Shown: positions 1-7,771 of the stretch, one piece after another | How the letters are laid out: every line of letters begins with the position of its first letter | Numbering within the stretch: the stretch's first letter is position 1 | Assembly (NCBI RefSeq): GCF_016888125.1 | Contig: NZ_JACSWA010000343.1 | Span: 1 to 50,804, forward strand | Direction of reading: 5' to 3' | Source of the DNA: Spirulina sp. CCY15215 | GTDB taxonomy: Bacteria > Cyanobacteriota > Cyanobacteriia > Cyanobacteriales > Spirulinaceae | DNA: 50,804 bases | Translations under genes and position numbers: made by a program | The notes under the pieces: generated by a model | The model's input: the letters and a program-made list of their open reading frames with translations, nothing else | Told to the model about the DNA's origin: nothing | The model's database searches: none

Positions 1-134
1 GCAGTAATACCTCTTTGCCCTTTGATAATTTGCGTAATCCGATTTGTGGGTATATGGAGCGATCGCGCTAGTTCTGATGCGCTAATTCCAAGTTCTTCTA
101 GTTCATCAGATAAGATTTCGCCAACAATCAACCC
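1..134 (-). pseudogene. HigA-like antitoxin fragment, truncated at its N-terminus
   Basis: The reverse strand reads GEILSDELEELGISASELAR and then a helix-turn-helix continuing to NRITQIIKGQRGITA, which is the conserved HigA (XRE-type) antitoxin core. The gene runs off the left edge, so its C-terminus is not visible. Homology starts at about position 122. The usual leader (Met, a few residues, His-Pro-Gly) is missing and is replaced by sequence of the adjoining 84-bp repeat, with an in-frame stop near 187. The only nearby candidate start is a TTG, and no RelE/HigB toxin gene lies upstream. I read this as an antitoxin gene cut at the repeat boundary. A functional gene with an odd TTG start is possible. 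Confidence 0.6.
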
Positions 135-218
135 GCGATCGCAATACCGCAAACCCTTTAGCAGATAGACGATTGAGGCGATCGCCTAAAAATTACGACT
201 CACGGGAATGGCGATCGC
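135..218. repeat. 84-bp direct repeat, copy 1
   Basis: It matches 2219-2302 at 81 of 84 positions, with three substitutions in the stretch after the second HIP1 octamer. It begins and ends with GCGATCGC and has a third copy of that octamer in the middle. The two copies bracket the ATPase/TOPRIM pair in the same orientation. The left end coincides, within a few bases, with the point where the neighbouring HigA-like reading frame loses homology. Confidence 0.9.
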
Positions 219-230
219 AATCCTTTCAGG

Positions 231-833
231 TTATAGATTATCAATATTTTTTGGAGCGAGCGATCCCAAGAAATTAAGGAGATTTTTAAACGAAGGGCAG
301 CGATCGGAACATATATCTAGATTTAGCCTCTCTGCCAACTCACCATTCATATTGGTACTGTAACGAGGCTTTCTATTTTTTCCAACCGACAATTCTATTA
401 GTTTTTCTTTTGGGCTTTTAATTTGGTGAGGGTTTACTTGTGCTTTACCTTTTTTTCCACCAAGATATTCGATCACCTCTGGGTCAGACCAGAACCAGGC
501 TTCTAATTCTTCAATGGGAATACAAATATGTTTATTAAGACTTTCAAATCCAGAGGATAATGATTCTAATTCTGAGCGCAATACTTGCTCATCGTTGAGG
601 GAATCATTCTGAGGATCACGATCCAAATCGTGAACGATAATAAAAATATTACAGCCTTCATTGGAGAGTAATTTAATCTTTGCTGTTAGCTTTTTCTTTA
701 ATGTACTACAACCTTTAGAAGCCCATTTTTTGGTTGTGACTTCTGCCCCAAGGACACGATGGACAATTTTACGAATTGCGCTACAATCCGTATCATCCTC
801 AGCAATTAAGGCGATTTTAATATTACTCATCAT
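231..833 (-). CDS. TOPRIM-fold protein, DUF4276-like, partner of the upstream ATPase
   Basis: About 200 residues. The acidic signature of a TOPRIM nuclease/primase fold is visible: Glu12 in LIAEDDTD after the first strand, and Asp69-x-Asp71 in IIVHDLDRD after the second. A later IPIEELEAWFW segment is typical of DUF4276 proteins. Start: ATG at 833 (or 830), which overlaps the ATPase stop by 11 (or 8) bp, so translation is probably coupled; an upstream GTG at 845 is less attractive. In OLD, PARIS and related systems an ABC-type ATPase is fused to or paired with a TOPRIM effector that cuts nucleic acid when phage proteins are sensed. A role here as effector is inference. The gene lacks HIP1 octamers, unlike its surroundings. 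Confidence 0.7.
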   Translation of the reverse strand: MMSNIKIALIAEDDTDCSAIRKIVHRVLGAEVTTKKWASKGCSTLKKKLTAKIKLLSNEGCNIFIIVHDLDRDPQNDSLNDEQVLRSELESLSSGFESLNKHICIPIEELEAWFWSDPEVIEYLGGKKGKAQVNPHQIKSPKEKLIELSVGKNRKPRYSTNMNGELAERLNLDICSDRCPSFKNLLNFLGSLAPKNIDNL

Positions 834-2076
834 CGAGAACACCACTGTAAATCCATTCGCCTAAGTCACCATCTTCAGAGAGGTATTCAATAACATTGTG
901 AATCTGATCATCGCCTAATTTCTGAACAAATGTCCGTCCATTATCTCGATGAACTAGAATAATTTTTTCTGGTCTAGTCCATGAAACGACTTGCGGTGAG
1001 TGAGTCGAAAGAATCAAGTTTTCTCCAAAAGAGTAGGTCTTGATCTCATTCAGTAACTTTGCAAGCATACCAGGATGAATTTGTGTCTCAGGTTCTTCAA
1101 TTATTGTCGTCGTATTAGGAGATGAGGCAATTATTTCAATCAGAATCGACAAAACTCGGAGGGTTCCATCAGATAGTAACCCGATATTGACTCCATCCAG
1201 CAATACTGAAGAAATATATTCTTCATCTTCACTTTCAATTTTCTCTCCAGAGTCTCTGCTTAAAATAAATTTTTGTTCAGATATCTTGCTGCCAAGTCCA
1301 ACTCGCTGACATATACTCTCAATCTCGGATAGTTCATCTTTCGCAATAAGACGTAGTATTTTCCGAGCTAGAATATCACCTAAACTGAAAGAACCATGAG
1401 AAATACGTTTGCCTGATACTCTTAGTTGTGATGGTCGCCGTCTAGCCCCTTGTCTAATAGAAGTTTGAGTTTTCCCTAGTAAGCGAATTCCTCTCAAAAC
1501 AGAATAAACCCAAAGCATTTCTTTAGGTAGCTTGATTGGTGAGGTTGCTGGGAGTGATTGTCGAAGAGAGTGCGTATTCCCAAGAACAGTGATAATTGGC
1601 TTATCCTCAGTATTGAAGGTTGTTACCCCATTATCAGTAGTCCAAAGATGATCTTCCCCTTCATTAATATATCGACAGTAGTCATTCCAGGAGAAACGAC
1701 TTACTTCTGATTTTTCATCTATGGAGTCATCGGAGTCATCAAAATTCAGATCCTCATCAGAACTAGCAAGAGTTGTAAATTCATACCTATATTCAAGTCT
1801 ACGATCAGTCGGAGTCAAAATTTCGATTTCTAATATTTTAGGAAAACTTTCGCTACCATACACAGGTTTAATCAACCTACCAAATCCACCAATTGCGTAT
1901 AATGAGATTGCTTCAAACCCTTCAAGAATAGCTGACTTTCCAGCCCCATTGCGACCAACTAATACGGCAACACCATCCGCTAAAGACACAGTGACTCGAC
2001 TACCTAAAACAGACCAACTGTCAAGGGTAAAAGATAAAAGTCGAGGCTGATTTGTGTTGGAATCTGGGTTGGACAA
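823..2076 (-). CDS. ABC/SMC-type AAA ATPase (AAA_21-like), OLD/PARIS-like
   Basis: 417 residues. Walker A GRNGAGKS is at 41-48, close to the N-terminus as in RecF/OLD-like ATPases. Walker B IIEEPETQIHPG lies near residue 325 and the switch histidine STHSPQ near 357. The middle holds the insertion expected of this class, and there is no membrane segment. Start: TTG at 2076, since no ATG precedes the Walker A motif and AAAGGAAA lies just upstream. It is first in a two-gene operon with the TOPRIM gene. Known relatives sense phage or foreign DNA and control a TOPRIM or other nuclease; this ATPase/DUF4276 pairing suggests an abortive-infection-type module. No HIP1 octamer occurs in the 1.85 kb of the two genes, which fits recent acquisition. 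Confidence 0.8.
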   Translation of the reverse strand: MSNPDSNTNQPRLLSFTLDSWSVLGSRVTVSLADGVAVLVGRNGAGKSAILEGFEAISLYAIGGFGRLIKPVYGSESFPKILEIEILTPTDRRLEYRYEFTTLASSDEDLNFDDSDDSIDEKSEVSRFSWNDYCRYINEGEDHLWTTDNGVTTFNTEDKPIITVLGNTHSLRQSLPATSPIKLPKEMLWVYSVLRGIRLLGKTQTSIRQGARRRPSQLRVSGKRISHGSFSLGDILARKILRLIAKDELSEIESICQRVGLGSKISEQKFILSRDSGEKIESEDEEYISSVLLDGVNIGLLSDGTLRVLSILIEIIASSPNTTTIIEEPETQIHPGMLAKLLNEIKTYSFGENLILSTHSPQVVSWTRPEKIILVHRDNGRTFVQKLGDDQIHNVIEYLSEDGDLGEWIYSGVLDDE

Positions 2077-2218
2077 AATAGAATTTCCTTTCCAATACTA
2101 AACGATCTTGCTTAAATTTTAGCCGAATATGTCTATGGTTACTAAAGTAGTTTAGATCACAATTAGTCCATCTTGTAGAAAGATATTACACTTTGTTTGG
2201 GCTCGATATACAGTAATA

Positions 2219-2302
2219 GCGATCGCAATACCGCAAACCCTTTAGCAGATAGACGATTGAGGCGATCGCCTAGAAATCGCGACTCACGGGAATGGCGATC
2301 GC
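2219..2302. repeat. 84-bp direct repeat, copy 2
   Basis: Same orientation as copy 1 and 81/84 identical. It lies upstream of the ATPase start and closes the bracket around the two-gene cassette, with 2084 bp between equivalent positions. The sequence outside each copy is unrelated, so the duplication ends sharply at the terminal HIP1 octamers. Confidence 0.9.
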
Positions 2303-2422
2303 CTTAAGAAGATAGACTAAGGATATTCTTCGTGAGCATTGATGATGAAGATATGTGGCATGGTTCAAATGTCATTTCTGGGTAATTGGTGGGTGACGCG
2401 ATCGCTCCGCGTCTACAAGGTC
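2303..2422. other. Intergenic stretch with a short GC hairpin
   Basis: Between repeat copy 2 and the mltA stop there is no credible gene. A hairpin with arms GACGCG (2395-2400) and CGCGTC (2408-2413) encloses part of a HIP1-like core. It lacks a clear T-run on either strand, so I do not call it a terminator with confidence. The short stretch 2077-2218 holds the ATPase upstream region. Confidence 0.4.
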
Positions 2423-3682
2423 TTATGGCAGCAACAAATAATATAACTGTCCATAACTGCGGGTCAAACCTGCAATTTCTCCTGCTTTCTCTCCACTGCC
2501 AACGAAATAATCTACTCGTCCCGCACCTTTAATTGCACCACCTGTATCTTGATCTAAAACATAGCGACTGAAATGATTTTCTCTTAATTCTCCTTGGGAA
2601 TTGAACTCCGGTATGGCAGTATGAATTAAGGCTAAGGCACCGGGAGGCATTAAACTTTTATCTGTAGCAATAGAACGTTTTTCACTCAAAGAAACGCCAA
2701 TACTTCCTGTTGCTGGTATCCCATGTTTCTCGGTAAAGAAAACAAAACTTTGATCGCGAGTGAGATAATCATTTAATTCTTGGGGATGTTCCTCAAAATA
2801 TTTAAAAATGCGCGGTAAACTTAATTCTTCGAGGGGAATTTTGCCGTCTTTGGACAATTCTCCCCCGATACTTGTGTAGTTTTTGCGGGTATTTCCGGCA
2901 TAGCCTACCGTTGTTTGCGTGCCATCGGTTAGGTTTAATTTTGCCGATCCTTGAATATGAATCAGATATGCTTCCCAACGCGATCGCAGCCAAAATAATT
3001 CTAATCCTTTTAATTTTCCTTGCGATCCTTGCAGTCCATCTTCTCCTTCTAATTCTTTGCGGGAAGGGTGGGGAAGCGGCCAAGAAGCTAAGTTGGGGGG
3101 ACTTTTATAGATGGGATAGGAATATTCTGAAGTGGGGACGGGACTCGCTTCATAAATGGGTTCAAAATAAGCACTAAATAAAACCGTCCCGAGGCGATCG
3201 CCTCCAATGGACTGATAGAAAACAAATTCTTGTTTGACCTTGTTTTGCAGGTCTTCTGGGGAGTTAGATTCAAGCAGAAGGGTGCGAAAACGTTGCAAGC
3301 TGCGAAGGACGCGATCGCGGCTAATTTCTTGAATGGGATAAGTGCGATAAGCGCGAATCGCTGAGGGAGAATTGAGATATTGCAAACTGCGATCGATCGC
3401 TACTAGGAGAGTTTCGCGATCGGATGCTTCTCCCCACAGTCTTTCATCTCGTCCCAGAGGCTCTTTCAGCCAGTTACAACCCTGAAGATGAGCATTAGGG
3501 GTAAGTTGTAGGGGAAATCGCGAATCTGCCGACCAGTGGGGAATGAGACACTCTAAAAAAGGGCTAATGCTTCCTTTTATTTCTCCCCACCCTGTCTGTC
3601 GAGGTTGACATCCTACCAGCAGCATAATGCCAACGATGCCAATTAACCTAAAACGAGAAAATTGCAAACCGACCATACGCAA
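2423..3682 (-). CDS. mltA: Membrane-bound lytic murein transglycosylase A (MltA), lipoprotein
   Basis: 419 residues. MltA cleaves the glycan strands of peptidoglycan and forms 1,6-anhydro-muramic acid ends, acting from the periplasmic face of a membrane. The N-terminus is a lipoprotein signal with a hydrophobic stretch at 13-24 and lipobox LVGC, giving Cys25 as the lipidated residue. The MltA domain shows SAYFEPIYEASP, the PIYKSPP segment and HIQGSAKL. The C-terminal 3D domain carries DTGGAIKGAGRVDYFVGSG, which includes the catalytic-type aspartates. Length and domain order match the family. It is divergent from the permease at 3761 across 78 bp and shows no operon partner. Confidence 0.93.
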   Translation of the reverse strand: MRMVGLQFSRFRLIGIVGIMLLVGCQPRQTGWGEIKGSISPFLECLIPHWSADSRFPLQLTPNAHLQGCNWLKEPLGRDERLWGEASDRETLLVAIDRSLQYLNSPSAIRAYRTYPIQEISRDRVLRSLQRFRTLLLESNSPEDLQNKVKQEFVFYQSIGGDRLGTVLFSAYFEPIYEASPVPTSEYSYPIYKSPPNLASWPLPHPSRKELEGEDGLQGSQGKLKGLELFWLRSRWEAYLIHIQGSAKLNLTDGTQTTVGYAGNTRKNYTSIGGELSKDGKIPLEELSLPRIFKYFEEHPQELNDYLTRDQSFVFFTEKHGIPATGSIGVSLSEKRSIATDKSLMPPGALALIHTAIPEFNSQGELRENHFSRYVLDQDTGGAIKGAGRVDYFVGSGEKAGEIAGLTRSYGQLYYLLLP

Positions 3683-3760
3683 ATTAGAAAATAATTGTGC
3701 CAGGATAGGACAAACGGATGCTAGGGCATCTCATACGATTATATTTACAGCATAGCGCCC

Positions 3761-5482
3761 ATGATAGACACGCTACTTGACAAGGTGGGGAATTGGAATC
3801 CCCAACTCTTGCGCGAATTAAAAGGCCGATTGACCTCAAAAAACATGGTGATTTCTGCGGGAATTACTGCCTTGGGTCAAATTTTACTTTATCTCTACTT
3901 TAAAAGTCTTTTGGTGGTGATAGGAAACGGATTTGGCAGACGCGATCGCTATTGTACCGGACCAGGTAATTATTACGACCGACTCCCCCTCTGTACTACA
4001 AATACCAAAGGAATCGCCGAGTTTAATCATTCCTTGTGGTCTTTAGACTTTTTTATTACCTTAAGCATAATCGGCATAATCGGCTTATTGGTAGTTGGGG
4101 TATATTTACTCATTGATGATCTTTCCCGAGAAGAAAAGCAGGGGACGCTCAATTTTATTCGTTTGAGTCCTCAGAATAGCAAGAATATCTTACTGGGTAA
4201 ACTTCTGGGTGTTCCTGCATTAGTTTATTTAGCTCTTCTCGTCATACTTCCCTTGCATTTTGGCTTAGGAATTGCCGCGCACATTCCCGCACATCTTATC
4301 CTTGCTTTTTATGCAGTTGTTGCGGTTAGTTGTTTTTTGTTCTACAGTGCAGCTTTGCTCTTTGCTTTAGCGGGGACTGGATTAGGAGGATTACAAGCAT
4401 GGTTGGGAAGTGGACTTACACTTGGTTTTTTGTTTATTATGGCGATCGCCTGTTTAGAAAACCAGATTCCTTTTGATGAAAGTCCTCTCAATTGGCTAGT
4501 GGTCTTTTATCCAGGTTATATTCTGCCTTATTTAGTCAGTAAAACTCCGCATTCTCTGGGTCTCATTGATTACTTAAATATCAATGATTTTGCAAAGTTA
4601 ACTTGGTTTAGCCGTTCTCTTTGGAGTAACCCAAGTACAGCTTTTACCTTTACTTTTGTTAACTACGGTTTGGGGATTTATTGGTTATGGCACGGCCTCG
4701 ATCGCCGCTTCCAAAATCGTAGTATTTCTCCCTTCAGTAAAGGACAAAGTTATTGGCTCAGTAGTAGCACTATGTTTGTTCTGATTGGCTTTGCCGTACA
4801 GCATCGGGAATATGGCAATTACAAACATAATTTGTTTGATAACTTTTCAGCCGTTTTGGTTCTCCAGTTGATGTTATGTGGGGGATTAATGGCCGCTTTG
4901 AGTCCCCATCGCAAAACCTTACAAACTTGGTCGCGCTATCGCCATCAAAAAAGCAAAAAGAACTTACTTTGGGATTTAATGTGGGGAGAAAAAAGTCCGG
5001 CAACTTTGGCGATCGCCTTAAATTTGTTTTCCACTTCTACAATTTTATTAGCAGCAATTTTCCTCACACCTTTAGCTCAGTATCGCCTTCCTCTTATTAT
5101 GGCTTTATTGGTCAGTAATGGTGTTATTCTACTCTATGCAAGTCTCGCTCAATGGTTGCTACTACAGAAAAACAAACAACGAGTTATTTTCGCTATTGTA
5201 GCAGTGGTTGCTTTGTTATTTATACCTTCTCTAGCTGTAGGGGTTTTGAGAGTTAATTTATCTGAATTGGGAATCTTGTCGATTTTCTCTATTGTCCCTG
5301 TGTTATTTGTTCGTGATTCTGTAACCTTTATGCCCCTCTTTTCTCTCGTGAGTCAAGGCATTGCGATCGCGCTCATTAACGTCCAAATGACACGACAATT
5401 ACGCCAGTTGGGAGAATCCGATATGAAAGCATTACTAGCAGATAATTCTCGTTCTCAAGAACAATTATCGGGCGTTTCTTAG
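3761..5482 (+). CDS. ABC-2 type transporter permease (ATPase partner elsewhere)
   Basis: 573 residues, strongly hydrophobic, with about a dozen membrane segments in two halves: roughly 30-50 and 105-255, then 330-560. The segment DDLSREEKQGTLNFIRLSPQNS, shown here in part, resembles the cytoplasmic loop of ABC-2 permeases, and GKLLGVPALVYLALL follows at the start of the next helix. No Walker motifs are present and no ATPase gene is adjacent, so the nucleotide-binding partner must be encoded elsewhere. The substrate cannot be told from sequence. A hairpin terminator follows 7 bp after the stop. Confidence 0.7.
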   Translation: MIDTLLDKVGNWNPQLLRELKGRLTSKNMVISAGITALGQILLYLYFKSLLVVIGNGFGRRDRYCTGPGNYYDRLPLCTTNTKGIAEFNHSLWSLDFFITLSIIGIIGLLVVGVYLLIDDLSREEKQGTLNFIRLSPQNSKNILLGKLLGVPALVYLALLVILPLHFGLGIAAHIPAHLILAFYAVVAVSCFLFYSAALLFALAGTGLGGLQAWLGSGLTLGFLFIMAIACLENQIPFDESPLNWLVVFYPGYILPYLVSKTPHSLGLIDYLNINDFAKLTWFSRSLWSNPSTAFTFTFVNYGLGIYWLWHGLDRRFQNRSISPFSKGQSYWLSSSTMFVLIGFAVQHREYGNYKHNLFDNFSAVLVLQLMLCGGLMAALSPHRKTLQTWSRYRHQKSKKNLLWDLMWGEKSPATLAIALNLFSTSTILLAAIFLTPLAQYRLPLIMALLVSNGVILLYASLAQWLLLQKNKQRVIFAIVAVVALLFIPSLAVGVLRVNLSELGILSIFSIVPVLFVRDSVTFMPLFSLVSQGIAIALINVQMTRQLRQLGESDMKALLADNSRSQEQLSGVS

Positions 5483-5489
5483 TTTGTAA

Positions 5490-5522
5490 AAAAGAGCGAT
5501 CTAGAAATGCGATCGCTCTTTT
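5490..5522 (+). terminator. Rho-independent-type terminator after the permease
   Basis: Arms AAAAGAGCGAT (5490-5500) and ATCGCTCTTTT (5512-5522) pair over 11 bp around an 11-base loop. The stem ends in an A/T run, so it could serve both strands. The loop and right arm include GAAATGCGATCGCT, also found in the three hairpins of the toxin-antitoxin cluster at 12.4-14.1 kb. Confidence 0.7.
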
Positions 5523-5664
5523 GCATTTTGCAGGTCAGTTTTGTAAGAACACAGATTCAAGATTGATTTTGATGCGCCAATTTTATGAAGATTTTCCGTC
5601 AATTCATTTTCAATATTTATAGAGAATTTCTGCGATCGCACTCAGATGTTTCTCTAAAAAAATC

Positions 5665-7659
5665 TCAAACCCAATCTTTAATCTCTTTATCTGTCATTGT
5701 TCGTTCTAACTTCACATATTCGCTTTTTGCAGCTTGTAATAGATGTTTCATCATCACTGATTCATTCGCATCCGCAGCAAGTACAGCCGCGTTGAGGGCA
5801 ATATTGCGAATATTTCCCCCCGTCACGCTAAGATTAGCAAGTTTGGCAAAATCTAGCCCTTCCCTGGGCATATTAGTGGGGAAAATGCACTCCCAAATTA
5901 GCTGTCGGTGTTGGGTATCGGGAAAAGGAAATGTAATAATAAAGCGAATGCGACGCAGAAAAGCGCGATCGATCGCCGTTTTTAAATTAGTCGTCAAAAC
6001 TGCCAATCCTTGATAGGATTCGATGCGTTGCAAAAGATAACTGACCTCCATATTGGCATAGCGATCGCGGCTATCTTTGACTTCAGAACGCTTACCAAAG
6101 ATAGCATCAGCTTCATCAAAAAGTAAAATTGCCCCACCTCCTTCTGCGGCATCAAAGACTTGTTTTAAATTCTTCTCTGTCTCACCAATATATTTACTCG
6201 TCACCGCACTCAGATCGATACGATAGAGATCTAAATTCAACTCCCTCGCTAAAATACCTGCTGCTGTAGTTTTACCTGTCCCACTTTGCCCAGAAAAGAG
6301 AGCGCTAATACCCAAACCTCGACGCTCTTTTTCAGCAAAGCCCCAATCTTCATAAACTTTCACACGCTGTCGCAAATGTGCAAGCATTTCTTGTAATATT
6401 TGCCTTTGCTGTTCGGGTAAAATTAAATCCTCCCAAGTCGCTTTGGTTTCAATACGTTGAGCGAGATCGTCTAAACGAGGACGTGCTTGGATACGACAGA
6501 AATTCCAGAGGCGATCGCCCATATTTGTCCCCGTGTTAGTGTTTTGTTGGGCGACATGACTCGCGGTTTGAATGGTTGCAGGAGAGAGATTAAATTGAGC
6601 AGCGATCGCCGGTAAATGACCGTTTAATTCTTCGAGGCGATCGCCCAAAGATGATTCCCACAAATGGAGTTGTTCTTGATAAGTTAATGGGGGAATATCA
6701 AAGGTAACAAAAGCACGATGTGGCGTGTAAAAACGAGTCGGAGAAGATAATAATAACGGCGTTTCAATTCCCTGTAAAAAGTTAGCTAATGCTGTTTGTC
6801 GCTCCTTGTCCGTAAAGTTGAGAGGATCGCATTCAAGAAGTAAAATGCCGGAAGTTAATCTAAAAGTGCGATGCCAGCTAGTCAGTAAATGTTGCAAGTC
6901 ATCTTGAGCAGTGGGTAAATGACGAGTAGAAAGGATATATAAGGGGAAATTTAAAAGTTTGCTAGTTTCTTGGGCGATCGCTAATCGATCTTCAATATCT
7001 GCGCCGCATAATTGTACAATTGGACTCGTAGAAGGATTGATTTGTGGAGAGATGAGAAGATCTGCCGTTTCTAGGGCAATATCTAAACGAGAAGGGGAGA
7101 GATTTGCAGATAATTCTGGGGCGATCGCTGCCACAATACCCGCAAGGCGATAATCTTGATAGGGTTCCCCAAGGATATAATGCAGGATACTCTCATCAAT
7201 CTGCAAACGAGCTTGGGTCACATCCTCTCCTGGTGCAAGATGAAGTAAATCCCAGTAACGAAGCGGCGATCGCGGCGTTAAAGCCTGCCAGCGAACATCA
7301 GGAAATAGACTTAGGGCAAGACTAAAAGTAGGATAGTTGCGATCGCCATTCTTTTGAGCGAGAGCGCATAGTTCAGGAAAGTGAGGGTGCATGGCTCTAC
7401 CAACGCAGAGTAAAAGAATATTTTCTTCAAATTCAGATAAATTCAACAGTTCGCAAAGATGAACGATCACCGGAGGTTCTTCCATTTGCGCCGCGATCGC
7501 CTCAGTATCAGGAAGGGTGCTTTGGGGCAGTTCCCCATTTTGAAGGCTGGCAATATGGCGATCGAGATAATAATAAACTCGAGCAACTGCGGCGGCAAGA
7601 TAATTAAAATTAGCTTGATACCAAACATCGCGATCGGGGTCAGAGTTCGGGGAAAGCAT
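5665..7659 (-). CDS. AAA+ ATPase of the type linked to contractile injection systems
   Basis: About 664 residues from the ATG at 7659; a TTG five codons upstream is also in frame but lacks a better ribosome site. The first 400 residues are a helical or degenerate region (LLNLSEFEENILLLCVGRAM). The C-terminal AAA+ domain has Walker A GQSGTGKT near 460, Walker B LLFDEADAIFG near 515 and an arginine-rich RAFLRRIRF segment at the sensor/finger position. This architecture matches the cyanobacterial members of the Afp15-like ATPases that accompany eCIS loci, where they are proposed to help assembly or cargo loading. It is divergent from a DUF4157 gene 112 bp away, which supports that link. No sheath, tube or baseplate gene is in the window. 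Confidence 0.75.
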   Translation of the reverse strand: MLSPNSDPDRDVWYQANFNYLAAAVARVYYYLDRHIASLQNGELPQSTLPDTEAIAAQMEEPPVIVHLCELLNLSEFEENILLLCVGRAMHPHFPELCALAQKNGDRNYPTFSLALSLFPDVRWQALTPRSPLRYWDLLHLAPGEDVTQARLQIDESILHYILGEPYQDYRLAGIVAAIAPELSANLSPSRLDIALETADLLISPQINPSTSPIVQLCGADIEDRLAIAQETSKLLNFPLYILSTRHLPTAQDDLQHLLTSWHRTFRLTSGILLLECDPLNFTDKERQTALANFLQGIETPLLLSSPTRFYTPHRAFVTFDIPPLTYQEQLHLWESSLGDRLEELNGHLPAIAAQFNLSPATIQTASHVAQQNTNTGTNMGDRLWNFCRIQARPRLDDLAQRIETKATWEDLILPEQQRQILQEMLAHLRQRVKVYEDWGFAEKERRGLGISALFSGQSGTGKTTAAGILARELNLDLYRIDLSAVTSKYIGETEKNLKQVFDAAEGGGAILLFDEADAIFGKRSEVKDSRDRYANMEVSYLLQRIESYQGLAVLTTNLKTAIDRAFLRRIRFIITFPFPDTQHRQLIWECIFPTNMPREGLDFAKLANLSVTGGNIRNIALNAAVLAADANESVMMKHLLQAAKSEYVKLERTMTDKEIKDWV

Positions 7660-7771
7660 ACTATTTACTACCAAGGGAAAATCTTAACCAAAAGTCTAAT
7701 GTTAACTCGTTTTTCCTCGGTTAGGATTAAACTAAATAGGAGCATCTTGCTAAATTTCTGGAGTCAATCCG

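Noticed and set aside
5585-6013. 142-codon plus-strand frame opposite the AAA+ ATPase
   Set aside because: It is antisense to a well-supported ATPase domain and has no family features.
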